Of a stretch of 64,000 nucleotides of DNA, positions 1-10,727 are shown piece after piece. Origin of the DNA: Rhopalosiphum padi. Lineage: Eukaryota; Arthropoda; Insecta; Hemiptera; Aphididae. A program made the position numbers and the translations under genes. The stretch spans positions 79,400,339 through 79,464,338 of the forward strand of contig NC_083599.1 in assembly GCF_020882245.1 (NCBI RefSeq). The letters are read 5' to 3'. How positions within the stretch are numbered: position 1 is the stretch's first letter; each line of letters begins with the position of its first letter. Under the pieces are notes generated by a model, which saw only the letters and a program-made list of their open reading frames with translations, did not search any database and had not been told where the DNA came from.

Positions 1-3000
1 TAAATTCCTTTTAGGGGGGTTATTGAAAGATCGCCTCCTCGTGGTACCCCCTGGGCAACGTTCATCTTTAAGACGAACGGCTAAAGGTCTTTCAACTCGG
101 CGGCCAAACTAGCGTTTATAACGCTCTCCTGGCCTGGTTACATGCATCCAAACCGAATACATTCGAATCGAAAGATTCGACCCAAAAACGGCCCTTTTCA
201 GGGCCACCAGACAAGAAAGCTAGGGCCTACCCTACGCATTTGCCAAATCAACATCGAAGGTATTAGCAGATCAAAAAGTGACTACATCTCCCGTATCCTC
301 AGGGAACAAAACGTCGACATAGTGGCAATCCAAGAAACTCATACTCAAGACGAAACCCAACTCAATACCAGAGGCAAAATACACGGATACTCTATAATCG
401 GAGCCACATTCCACCGTTCCTACGGAATAGCAACTTACGCCCGGAATAACCTAGATGAAGTCAAGCTTGAAAGCGTAACAACCCTACACGACATCCATAT
501 TGTCAAAGTCAATGTAGGACCAACCACAATTATTAACGTATACAAACCACCAACCATCATGTGGCCAGACCATGTCCTAGGAGACATCTCTCATCCAACA
601 ATAGTCATTGGTGACTTTAACAGCCACCACGTGAATTGGAAATATTCCAGTAACAATATAAATGGAGAGATGCTCGTATCATGGGCTGAAACTAATAACG
701 CTCATTTAGTCTTCGATTCTAAATCAAAAGGCACATTTAAGTCAGGTAGATGGAATAGAGAGTATAATCCCGACCTCTGCTTTGTTTCAGTAACAACAAA
801 AAACTTACCCATGGCAGCCAGCCGAACAGTTATGAACGACTTCCCAAATAGTCAGCATCGGCCTATCCTAATTGAAATCGGGCTTCAAATCCCATTAATT
901 AACTCCACACCCTACCCCAGATGGAACTTTAACAAAGCTGCATGGGAAGACTATGCAAATGAACTAGACAAATGCATCCGGTTTATCCCACCTAAACGTT
1001 CGAACTATAATAGATTTTTGGGACTCATCATTGCTATTGCAAAAAAACATATGCCAAGAGGCTATAGGAAAGATTACATCCCCGGCTGGAACGAACTAAG
1101 CGAAAACCTATACCGAGAATACATGAACGGAAACATTGATGTAGCGGACGACCTCTTAACTAGCCTTGATGAATACAGGAAGGAAAAATGGAACAAAACA
1201 ATGACAGCCCTCGATTTCAGACATTCTAGTAGGGAGGCATGGAGCCTTCTCAAGAAATTGGGAGGTAAGCAACACACTAGACGTGCGGAAACATCAATCT
1301 CACCTAACCAAGTTGCTAACCACATAGTAAATGTATCTAGAATGCCTTCGAACAAGAGACACACAATTCAGATAAGAAAACGCTTTAGAGACCTTAAAAA
1401 AGAATGCACCCAAACCCATGAACTTTCTGCTCCTTACTCAGTAGCGGAAATTACCACGGCTCTAAAGGACCTAAAACCGGGGAAGGCTGCAGGGCCAGAT
1501 GGAATGCACCCTGAATTTCTGATAAACTGTGGTCCTAACACCAGAAGATGGCTATCTAAATTTTACACTGACATCCAACAATCCGGTACGCTGCCACCAG
1601 AATTTAGAAAATCTAGAATAATTGCTATCATCAAACCCGGGAAACCAAACGATCGCCCAGAAAACTACCGACCAATAGCACTACTCAGCGTATGCTATAA
1701 ACTACTGGAGAGAATAATCTACAATCGAATAAGCCCAATTATACTAAATACCATTCCGGTGGAACAAGCCGGGTTCAGGCCGGGCCGAAGCTGTTCCGAT
1801 CAAGTCCTCGCATTGACCACTTATATTGAGGCTGGCTTTCAAAACCGCCTAAAAACTGCAGCGGTATTTATCGACCTAACAGCTGCTTACGATACCGTTT
1901 GGAGACACGGCCTGCTGTACAAACTTCTTCAAACTATTTGCTGCCGAAATACCGTCCAGCTAATCAACACTATGCTTACTAATAGATCATTTAAAGTTCA
2001 CATGAATGATAAAACTAGCAACTTTAGAACATTAAATAACGGCCTAGCGCAAGGCTCGGTATTAGCACCTCTATTATTTAATGTCTATATAGCCGACCTC
2101 CCATTGACTCACTCCATTAAATTCGCATACGCTGATGACCTAGCTATTGTAACTCAACACAAAGACCTCAATGAAACAGAAAGGATACTCACAGACGATC
2201 TCATCACTCTAGGTAATTACTTCCATGCCTGGAGACTAAAATCTAACACCAGCAAAACAGAAGCGTCCTGTTTCCACCTCAACAATAAACTTGCTAGCGC
2301 TCAACTAGACATAACTTTCAACGGAGACGCTCTAAACCACAATTGCCACCCCAAATACCTTGGAATAACACTAGATCGCACACTCTCCTTCAAAACTCAT
2401 CTCGAAAACACTGCCGCCAAACTTAACTCCAGAAATAATATTATACATAAACTCTGCGGTACATCTTGGGGTGCTTCGGCTCACACTCTGCGATGCTCGG
2501 CTCTTGGTTTGGTCTACCCAGTAGCTGAATACTGCGCATCCGTCTGGCTAAATAGCGCTCATGTGGCAAAAGTAGACACCCAACTAAACACTACCATGAG
2601 ATTAATATCTGGCACAATAAAATCGACACCTACTCACTGGCTCCCAACATTAACAGCAATTGCCCCCCCACCACTTCGCAGAGCGAGCGCCTTAGTTAAA
2701 GAGCTCTCAAAAATAAGTCTCAATCATGAACTGCCCATTAATAATTTTATTGACGACGCGACCAAAACACGATTGAAGTCTAGAAAACCGACACCAAAAA
2801 CAGCTAAGGACCTAATCGATGCAAACTTCGACATGATGACGCTATGGGAACAAACGTGGGCAGCCGTGGCAGAGAACGACAACATCCTATGTAACATATC
2901 ACCAGGACATATACCCACAGGATTTGACCTACAGCGAAATCTATGGTGCACACTTAATAGAATACGAACCTCACACGGTAGATGTGCAGATTCCTTGCAC

Positions 3001-3280
3001 AAATGGGGCATGAGAGACTCACCAAAATGTGATTGTGGAGCAGAGAAGCAGACCATCTATCACATAGCATTTGTATGTCCTATCCACGCCTACCAAGGTC
3101 CCAGAATCGACTGCCTCACAACCCCTCCAAAATTTATTAAATGGCTGGAGGAACTAGAACTAGATCTCTAACACCTTATCGTTACCTTATTAATATTACT
3201 CATATTTTCTCTTTTTTTACTTGTTTATTTTCATTTTATTCATCTTTTATATTATATTAATTAATTAAATTTACTGTACG
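1..3280 (+). mobile_element. Non-LTR retrotransposon (LINE), possibly full length
   Basis: A single-ORF LINE in plus orientation. The first 141 bases are a GC-richer leader with an internal inverted pair (gaaagat near 26 and atctttc/gtctttc near 70-95). An intact endonuclease/reverse-transcriptase ORF follows, then about 110 bases of T-rich 3' UTR ending in AT-rich sequence near 3280. No long poly(A) tail is visible. The 5' end lies at or before the window edge, so a target-site duplication cannot be tested. The 3' end abuts the C-terminal coding end of the minus-strand P-type transposase, so the LINE may have landed in that gene. Confidence 0.85.
142..3171 (+). CDS. LINE ORF: apurinic-type endonuclease plus reverse transcriptase
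   Basis: 1009 residues, uninterrupted. The N-terminal exonuclease-endonuclease-phosphatase domain (about residues 30-250) has the QETHTQ, GDFNSHHVNW and SQHRPI signatures. The reverse transcriptase domain (about residues 440-720) contains PGKAAGPDG, ENYRPIALLSV, EQAGFRPGRSC, the aspartate-containing FIDLTAAYDTVW and the catalytic FAYADDLAI box. The C-terminus carries a cysteine/histidine motif (CDCGAEKQTIYHIAFVC) preceded by LNRIRTSHGRC, typical of insect LINEs of the Jockey/CR1/I assemblage; I cannot fix the clade. The protein would nick target DNA and prime reverse transcription of its own RNA. The ATG at 142 is the first in frame after the leader. No stop or frameshift is seen, so the copy could be recently active. 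Confidence 0.92.
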   Translation: MHPNRIHSNRKIRPKNGPFQGHQTRKLGPTLRICQINIEGISRSKSDYISRILREQNVDIVAIQETHTQDETQLNTRGKIHGYSIIGATFHRSYGIATYARNNLDEVKLESVTTLHDIHIVKVNVGPTTIINVYKPPTIMWPDHVLGDISHPTIVIGDFNSHHVNWKYSSNNINGEMLVSWAETNNAHLVFDSKSKGTFKSGRWNREYNPDLCFVSVTTKNLPMAASRTVMNDFPNSQHRPILIEIGLQIPLINSTPYPRWNFNKAAWEDYANELDKCIRFIPPKRSNYNRFLGLIIAIAKKHMPRGYRKDYIPGWNELSENLYREYMNGNIDVADDLLTSLDEYRKEKWNKTMTALDFRHSSREAWSLLKKLGGKQHTRRAETSISPNQVANHIVNVSRMPSNKRHTIQIRKRFRDLKKECTQTHELSAPYSVAEITTALKDLKPGKAAGPDGMHPEFLINCGPNTRRWLSKFYTDIQQSGTLPPEFRKSRIIAIIKPGKPNDRPENYRPIALLSVCYKLLERIIYNRISPIILNTIPVEQAGFRPGRSCSDQVLALTTYIEAGFQNRLKTAAVFIDLTAAYDTVWRHGLLYKLLQTICCRNTVQLINTMLTNRSFKVHMNDKTSNFRTLNNGLAQGSVLAPLLFNVYIADLPLTHSIKFAYADDLAIVTQHKDLNETERILTDDLITLGNYFHAWRLKSNTSKTEASCFHLNNKLASAQLDITFNGDALNHNCHPKYLGITLDRTLSFKTHLENTAAKLNSRNNIIHKLCGTSWGASAHTLRCSALGLVYPVAEYCASVWLNSAHVAKVDTQLNTTMRLISGTIKSTPTHWLPTLTAIAPPPLRRASALVKELSKISLNHELPINNFIDDATKTRLKSRKPTPKTAKDLIDANFDMMTLWEQTWAAVAENDNILCNISPGHIPTGFDLQRNLWCTLNRIRTSHGRCADSLHKWGMRDSPKCDCGAEKQTIYHIAFVCPIHAYQGPRIDCLTTPPKFIKWLEELELDL

Positions 3281-3288
3281 TTACCATA

Positions 3289-6200
3289 TTATAATTCTAA
3301 TGCATGTAACCACAAACCATACGCTAAATATAAATAAATATCATAAATTCCTTCATTTGACTTTGAACTATTGTCAGAATCGGTTGTTTCGTGAACATAA
3401 TTTTCATTTGACAATTCACCGTTTTCTGATAAAATTAAGTTTTCTACAGGAACATCCTTCAATACTTCAACAGTTATAAATTCATCGTCATCCGATTCAC
3501 AATTATTACAACATGTTGTCAAACATTTCATCAAACTATATGTACATATATGCCCAAAACAACAGCAAAACGTGCGGGCTGTGGGGTTTCTGTTGTAGCC
3601 ATTTTTTTGTCGTATCACTGAAAATAGATTTTCTAATATATCTTGCGTTAGTCGATTTGTCATTAAAAAATTGTCTTTATTTGGCCGATAGATTTGCATG
3701 TCTACTTTTTCTTGTTCGTATAGTTCTAAAATAGCAGTTGTCGTCCAAATTATTCCAATAAAACAAGGGGGCGTACTGATTTTTTTTGTCTTATGGCATA
3801 CTTTTACCGCTTCTTTAAATAAAGCTTGTGCTTTTTTCAAGTTGTCGAACACTATTGAATTTTTAGGACTTAAAGGTCTTCTGTTTGGATTTCGGTCATA
3901 TAAATTTTTGCTGTTTGCCGAATCAAACATATTATTTATGACATTAATAAATTCTGAAGTATGTAGTGCTGTATTCGATTTTAGTTGCCCAGTAGCCACA
4001 CATGTTTTTATAGCTGCAGATAAAAAATTACTCAAGAGTTGGATTGCTAACTTGCAGGACATTTTTTGAAAAGGGTTAGGAGATAGATGAGTTGGTGTTA
4101 TTTTGGTCATAGCTCTTGCTGTTTTACTTTGGCTGTCAATTTCATACGTTTTTTTAATATCATTTATAGACACAACTTTATTGCCAATTTTAAAATCACC
4201 AGATAGTAGATTATTTCTTAAACTCTTGATAAGATGTGGCATATCGTAAATAAGAAATAATTTTTTGCCACATATTTCAGTTGAAGGTTTATTTTGAGAT
4301 GCACCTAGCAACGAAAACATCCGACGATTTTGTGTCCCTTGGTCACATAAAATGCAAGTGGGCAATAAACCAATATCCACAATTTTTTTGACGCAATTTT
4401 TAACAATTTCGACTAAAGTATCACCTTTAACTCCACTGCCAGTAAAAAAATATGATAAAGGCAATTTCCAATTTTTGTAAAGACCACGAACCATAATTAC
4501 TAACGCGTGAGAACCAAGTTTTTCATTACGTCCCATATCACCTAAATCTTCAAACCCTTCTATTTCGTCCAAAATCTTGTTATATTCTAAAGTTTTCATT
4601 ATAGAAACTTCATCTAATAGAAGAACACATTTCTTTTCATTATAATCCATATTTAAAACTTTTAACCTTATTTGCTCTAAATATTTGGCCGAAAATCCAG
4701 TGGAATAGTTAATCGACCGTAGCCAACGTGTCACTGTACTTATAGCCGGCAATACAATTCCAGTCCTTCGCATGTATTTATAAGTCGAAGGTGACTTATA
4801 ATATAATGATAGCGCAACTTTTTTTTCATTAGCTGACCAAGGTTTACGATTCTTGTGTAACAATTGCATTGATACTAAACTTCTTGAGTTTTTAGATGGA
4901 AAATTAAATGTTTTAAATAAATCATTCACATTAGATTTCTGCTTTTTGTTTGTTTTTTTCTGTTTTAATGCCGAAATAATAGAACGTTTTCTTTTTAAAA
5001 GTTTTCGAATCCTAATTAACTCTTGTTGAAGTGCGCTTTTTTTTGGGCTTTTTATTTGTCTCATTTTTGGCATAGGACTGGGATAATCGATTAGTGCTGA
5101 GACCCAAGATTTAGTTGTAGGTGTAGCTATTGAACTCGATGGACTGTTTTCAAAAATTAGTGAACCAGGTGCTCGAATATTTGAGCAAGAATCGGAAACT
5201 TCATATTTACGATTTGGTGTCATTACTTTCAACGTTTTTGGTGAAGGTGTCAACCCTTAAACAAAATGATTTACAAATTAAAAATATATACAAGAAATAT
5301 TACCGAAAACTTTGTAATAATTCTTCCAAAATTAAACCAAACGCTTTAAATTTTTTCACAACATTTAATTGAAAAAGGTGGGCAAGTGGATGTCGCTTTG
5401 CTGTACAGTAGGTTACTGAAATGGATGGAACTAAATTTGAATTCAATGATATAATATTGTTGTATACGGAAAAATATTCTGAGCGAAGACGGTATGTCAG
5501 CCTATAATATTACTATTAATAGGTAGACATAATATTTTATGATATTAAATTTTTGTAACCTACTGTACAGCAGAGCGACACCCACTTACCTGCTTATTTT
5601 AATTACTATGATTGATAATTTTCGAGATTTTGTTAAATTCTAACTTTAAAATTCATGATTATAAAAAAAAAGTTTGCCTATGTATTTTTAATATTTTTCA
5701 ACTGCTATTGTAACAATATATCAGGAGCCTTATATTAATTTTGACGACAACTAAAATTTATTTAACATTAAATAGTAAATAATATGTTGTGTAAATTAAT
5801 TCAAGTGTCTAATACGGTTGTTCGTCATTGAATTAAAACAAATTAAGAAAATTGCTACATGAGAAATCGGGTGAATATCCAAATGTTGTAAAATTTAATT
5901 TGACTTTCATACAGACATTTTTTTTTTTTTTGATAAAGCTAGATGACCTAACAATAAATCTTGTATTCAATTTTAAAATCTTAAATTTTAATGGAAAAAT
6001 TTTATGAATTTCTAACTCAAAATAATTTGCATATTTTAAAAAATTTAAAAAACACACATCACTGTAAAATCAATAAATTCATCACTTCACTCTGAATCTA
6101 AAATTTACAAATTTTTAAAAATTAAAAATATAAGTATGGTAAAATAGATTTTATCATACTCGTGTTGTTGTCATTCTTTAGTACCAACTAAAAATTAACT

Positions 6201-6730
6201 ATAAATTTAAATTATACTGACCTTCAAACATTTCATCTGTAAATTGTTGACGACGATGTCGTGATTTTTTTGGTGTCGTTATGATTGTTTCATCAACTTG
6301 TGTGTATGCACCTAAAAATAAATAAAAGTGTCAAAACAAATGAAAATACACAAAAATATGATTTTTTCTTACTTATATATTTGTTTGGTACTGCATTACG
6401 GTTTAGTCGTGATTTTGGGTCTGTGGGATTAGAATAGGCATTTTTTTCGAAATGAGATGAACATACAAACTTCTTTTTTAACTTTTTAGGACTTAGAGAT
6501 TCTAGTTTAATATTTTCTAAATTAAAAAATGTTTTTCCATATTATTGCAGATTTTATTACCTATATTATAGATAAATTACGAATGTTAATTACCTACTTG
6601 GCTACTTACCAGAATTAATTATCCATATTTTGGACCTTTCTTCGTTTGATGGAAAAGGATGAAATATTATATTTGATGTATTTCTACGTGTATTTGTGCA
6701 GTTAAAATATGCACATTTGTCACTAGACAT
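3289..6730 (-). CDS. THAP-domain P-element-like transposase (THAP9-like), four exons, open frame
   Basis: Exons read on the minus strand: 6610-6730, 6373-6516, 6222-6311, 3289-5255. Junctions have GT-AG signals and compatible phases, giving 773 codons without a stop. Exons 1-2 encode a THAP C2CH DNA-binding domain: C6-x4-C11, W36, C59-x2-H62 and the AVP motif at 82-84. A basic, coiled-coil-like stretch and an HTH-like region follow. The last exon carries the P-type RNase H-like catalytic core, with likely catalytic aspartates D333 (LLLDEVS) and D423 (CDQGTQN) and the YDMPHLIKSLRNNLL block. The C-terminus (LAYGLWLHALEL) looks shorter than usual and ends next to the LINE tail, so it may be truncated. 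No terminal inverted repeats were found, so it may be a domesticated gene or an element with eroded ends. Known family role: cut-and-paste transposition of P elements; activity here is inference. Confidence 0.85.
5379..5596. mobile_element. Short MITE inside intron 3 of the P-type transposase gene
   Basis: Roughly 37-bp inverted repeats face each other at about 5379-5416 and 5556-5595. The left arm reads caagtggatgtcgctttgct then gtacagtaggttac; the right arm is its complement with three or four differences. About 140 bp of non-coding AT-rich DNA lies between. No transposase is encoded, so this is a non-autonomous element. It lies wholly within the intron between 5255 and 6222, so the host gene frame is undisturbed. 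A target duplication is not clear. Confidence 0.75.
5830..6105 (-). repeat. Partial copy of a dispersed repeat
   Basis: The stretch ending in acatcactgtaaaatcaata and ttcatcacttcactctgaat recurs at about 16340-16400 (other strand) and 41960-42020. The shared unit is catca-tgtaaaatcaata-attca-cac-tc--tc-gaatctaaa, preceded by a T- or A-run. It sits in intron 3 of the P-type transposase gene. Three diverged copies in 64 kb indicate a high-copy interspersed repeat of this genome. Confidence 0.6.
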
Positions 6731-7001
6731 TATAATTATTTGAGAACAACACAGTAGAAATGACGTATAAATGATTTCAAAATAACATAACAAAACACAA
6801 TTCTATAGTTATTACGAGATACTTAAGTAATAAATATAACAACAAGTCTTCAAAAAAAATTGAATGATCAACGAGTATCGTTCAATTTGTACGTCCGTAA
6901 TGCGCATGTTTTCCGCATGTGTACTCAGAATAAATATAATATAATTCCAATATTTTGTACAAGCGTACAAGCACTGATTATAAATAGTAAATAGTTTAAT
7001 G

Positions 7002-8003
7002 ATACTATTTATAATCAATGGTATAATTTAAAAGAGCCGAAAATACTTCGCATTGAGTGTAACGTGAAGTCTATTGCAGGTATAATAATATTTTTATTTA
7101 TGGAATAATATTTCAATTTAGAAAATATATATGATGATTGATGACAATGACTATAATATAGTAAATATTATGTGTAAATGCGTAATGTACTAATGTGTTT
7201 TAACAAACAAATATACTAATATGCATACTATAACCATAAATATGACTATACAATAACTAATTAATATATTTTAATAATTAGGGACTAATTTAAAAATAAA
7301 TATTCAACCTATTTAATGGGGTGGAGGGGGGGTGTTACCGTTTAACTTACAGCTTACATTGAAAAGTGAAGACTATAAACAAACATTAATTTTTACTTTG
7401 ACAATTACTTTGGTAATAATAATACTAATATTTAGTATCAATGTTAATAATCAAAAGTTAAATCATTTTATTTTATTATTTTTTTCAAGCAGTTGTAGGT
7501 AATGATTTTCATCAAAGAATCACATTTCTGGATACAACCATATTGAATTAAATTGTTAAGTTCTATTGTTATAATTGTAAATTGTAAAGAAAACTGTACT
7601 ACTAGCTGAAATGGAAAGGGTACATTTTGGCCAAAAAGGAGGCCACCCATCTAGAATTATATTATGGATAGGTATTTAATATTTATTATTTTGTAATCCT
7701 TGGTAGTGCGCCAGTGTAACGACAAGTTAGGTACCAAGTTTACATTATAGTATTTTACGAGTATTGTCTAATGTCTTAGTAGACGCTCCGAGAATTGAAA
7801 CCAAGATAGGTCAATATGTACGTCTGTCTCTACAGTGAAAAATTCAAGACTAATCCCTACTCCTATGAACTATACTAGCGATTATTGCGGTACACGCCAT
7901 AACTAAATATCGAGCGGAGCGCCCCGTAGCGTTACTCGCCATTCAGCGCGCAGCGTATTTTGTACTGCAGTGAGCTATCTATAGTATTTATAATCAATGG
8001 TAC
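7002..8003. repeat. Direct repeat pair flanking a 1-kb AT-rich stretch
   Basis: tatttataatcaatggta occurs at about 7005-7022 and again at 7986-8003, and its complement is at about 6976-6990. The 960 bp between carry no coding sequence I recognise. They start gccgaaaatacttcgc and end in a GC-richer piece (cgccattcagcgcgcagcgt) that is weakly inverted to the start. This could be a non-autonomous insertion with a long target duplication, or an old tandem rearrangement. Confidence 0.35.
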
Positions 8004-8137
8004 TACTAATATATTCATTTAATATAGAAAAACGGTTTAATACATGAGCTAAGGTTTTTATTTTAAATTCTTTTACTACTTCTGGATTTGTAACTTCTAT
8101 ACAATCAAATAATGGGTCATCAAAAATAAATCTTTTC

Positions 8138-10727
8138 TTAACACGTTCACGGACACCTCACTTTTTGATATAATTTATGTATCTACATCAGAAAAGCACT
8201 TTTTTATTACTGCTATAGCAGTAATATTTTAGTACTGCTATAGAAGTATTGACCTGCTGCATATTTTTGTTTTTAGTAATTGGACATTACTGTTATAACA
8301 GTAATAGTATAAAATAAATTCAAAACCATAAAATAATAACTGAACTTGAGTTTTATTTTAAAAATCAATACCAAACTTTAGAAATATAAAGAGAAAAACA
8401 TTTTTATTGCATGATTTCAACTTGATTCATGATACAAATTAATTTAAAACATAATATAAGTAAATATAAATAAAATTGATAATATCATAAGTGAATTTAA
8501 ACAAATATTTATTTCTTATTGATTATAATTATGCCATTCTTCAAAACATCTCCCAGGACAAAGAGGTTTACCACAGACTTTACATTGAAATGATGTTTGT
8601 TTTCGTATTTTAGTTTTGTAACACTGAATGCAATTTTTAAAGTATGTGAGTCTTTTATAATTTTGTGGTATGGGAATTTTTTCTGCATAGTGATTGTTTT
8701 CAGGTGCTTGAATTTTTGTTTTTTTAATTTTAAATAGATCTGTTGCTGTAGTTTGCATTGGAAGTCCTATCAAATTTTTAATTAGCTGATCACGAAATTG
8801 CTTAAAGCTTAAATTTGTATTAAAATGTTTTTTGTAAATAAAATATGAATTCCATGTAGTAATGTCTAACATATGGTACAATACTTTCTTATACCATCTT
8901 GCCGATTTTCTCGGAGACGAGTAATAGCTGACCATTTGATCACTGCGGTCAATGCCACTCATGCAGTTGTTATAGTCCACTATTTCTGCTGGTTTATTTT
9001 TGAGTATGCCGTATTTGTTTTTTGATGGTATAATTTTTGGATGATTTTTAGTAGTTAAACATAAAACATCGCGTTTGTCTTTCCATTTGGATACGTAAAC
9101 ATTTTTGTTGCGTCTCCAAATATGATCACCACGTTTCAATTTTTTAGTGGTTACTTCCTTTGGGTTTCCTCTGCGATTGGACCTCAGAGTACCAGTTGTG
9201 TGGGTTTTTTTTTCTAATAAAATATTTGATAAAGTTACACTATTATAAAAATTGTCCATGTAAAGGCTATGCCCTTTATTTAAAAACGGTTTCATAAGGG
9301 TTAAGACGATATTGTCAACTTTTGATACCCCCTCCTCAACTGCTGACGATGTTTGTTTGCCTTTGTACATATCGACATTCAAAACGTAACCATCATGAGT
9401 ACATAGTTCATAGAATTTTATACCATATTTAGCTTTTTTTCCTTTTATATGTTGACGCCATACCAATCTACCTCGATGTAATAACAATGACTCATCCATT
9501 GATAGATTTTCATCGGGAAAATATGACTTTTGAAAGTTTTGAATTAACATGTCAAATACTGGATAAAGTTTTTTCATGGGGCCTACCAATGGATTCGTAT
9601 CATTTGCATATTCTACACTAAAACATCTACATAATTTCTCAAATCTCCGTCCTGACATAATGTGACCAGCAATAGGATGATAATATAATGGGTTATTAGA
9701 GAACATGTCTCTAACAACCGAAAATTTGATGGAACCTCCAAGCAAACACACTGCCAAAAAATGTTGTACTTCTTCAGAGGTTGTTGGCTTAAAATGCGTA
9801 GATCTACTTCCTTTATTGTGAGGACGACATTGGAGACTCATATTTTCACCATATTTATCAATAGAAGATACAAATATTTCAGTTATTTCGTCGGTCCAAA
9901 TTTGTTTAAAAATTTCAATTGGATTATTATGAGCACTTTCATTAATTTCTAGTTTTATTCCTATCGAATCACTATTAAAACCAAAGTCTGGAATGTCTAA
10001 ATAATTGTTCACCCTTAAATTACTATTATCAACAGGTTCATCATCGCTGCTATCACTTGAGCTTTCGGAAAACGATTCATCGGCTGATGGATCGTCTGCA
10101 CTTGTTAATTGTAAGCTTTGTGATGGCCCAGCAAAATTAATATTAGTATTATTCTCACCTGGTCGATATTCCGGGTCGGCATCAGAATCATACATATTCG
10201 ATATGTCTGATTCATCTTCAAAACTTTCATCTAAAAACTCTTCAATAGCTTTTTTAGAATTATTAGCCATTTTTAATTATCACACAGTAAATCATTAACA
10301 CGAAAATAATGACGTACGCTTTGTCTTGCGTCCAAAACACGACTAAATTGTTATTCTATAATCGTTTTCCGTATAAACGTTTTAATAATAATATTATTGT
10401 ATCATAATATCATATAATTACAAAGCAAACAACATCCATATCAACATAAAAACGAAAATTCCACCAGAAAATGTAAAAATAGAACATGTCACATTTGGAA
10501 TAATATTATTGTGTGATAATGTTACGTGCCCAAATATATAAGTATACGTAATGGGTCAGTCTTATTTCTAGTTTCGTATAATATCATTAAAAACAGTACT
10601 GTATGAGCAGTAATGTCCAATTTCGTTAGTTTTGTAAATTACTGTTATAACAGTAGTGACCAATTACATAAAAATTGAAAAAAAATGAAATTACTGGTAT
10701 AGCAGTAACTGACCGCGAACGTGTTAA
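8138..10727 (-). mobile_element. Complete piggyBac transposon with TTAA duplications
   Basis: TTAA at 8138-8141 and 10724-10727 flank a 2582-bp element (8142-10723). The ends are imperfect inverted repeats: CACGTTCACGGACACC on the left and, complemented, CACGTTCGCGGTCAGTTA on the right. Just inside each end lie several copies of a palindrome of the type actgctatagcagt / actgttataacagt (8204-8310 and 10590-10710), the subterminal repeats expected as transposase-binding sites. One intact transposase gene lies between. Confidence 0.93.
8516..10270 (-). CDS. piggyBac transposase (PGBD-like), intact
   Basis: 584 residues with the acidic, serine-rich N-terminus typical of piggyBac proteins (about residues 1-85). 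The DDE_Tnp_1_7 catalytic core follows. Probable catalytic aspartates are D259 (SMDESLL), D339 (LYMDNFY) and D441 (SGIDRSDQM). The conserved RGRLVWRQHIKGKKAKYGIK block follows the first. The C-terminus (about residues 545-578) is a cysteine-rich zinc finger, CIQC-x11-CKVC-x3-LCPGRCFEEWH, which in the family binds the subterminal repeats. Length matches the family (about 550-600). Start codon at 10270 precedes MANNSKKAIEEFLDESFEDE. No stop or frameshift is present, so this copy could be active or recently so. It would excise and insert precisely at TTAA. Confidence 0.95.
   Translation of the reverse strand: MANNSKKAIEEFLDESFEDESDISNMYDSDADPEYRPGENNTNINFAGPSQSLQLTSADDPSADESFSESSSDSSDDEPVDNSNLRVNNYLDIPDFGFNSDSIGIKLEINESAHNNPIEIFKQIWTDEITEIFVSSIDKYGENMSLQCRPHNKGSRSTHFKPTTSEEVQHFLAVCLLGGSIKFSVVRDMFSNNPLYYHPIAGHIMSGRRFEKLCRCFSVEYANDTNPLVGPMKKLYPVFDMLIQNFQKSYFPDENLSMDESLLLHRGRLVWRQHIKGKKAKYGIKFYELCTHDGYVLNVDMYKGKQTSSAVEEGVSKVDNIVLTLMKPFLNKGHSLYMDNFYNSVTLSNILLEKKTHTTGTLRSNRRGNPKEVTTKKLKRGDHIWRRNKNVYVSKWKDKRDVLCLTTKNHPKIIPSKNKYGILKNKPAEIVDYNNCMSGIDRSDQMVSYYSSPRKSARWYKKVLYHMLDITTWNSYFIYKKHFNTNLSFKQFRDQLIKNLIGLPMQTTATDLFKIKKTKIQAPENNHYAEKIPIPQNYKRLTYFKNCIQCYKTKIRKQTSFQCKVCGKPLCPGRCFEEWHNYNQ

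Noticed and set aside
1074..1364. Minus-strand frame inside the LINE
   Set aside because: Shadow of the LINE ORF, no domain.
5379..5596. Reading the 37-bp inverted repeat as the ends of the P element
   Set aside because: Both arms lie within one intron, 140 bp apart, with no transposase between them.
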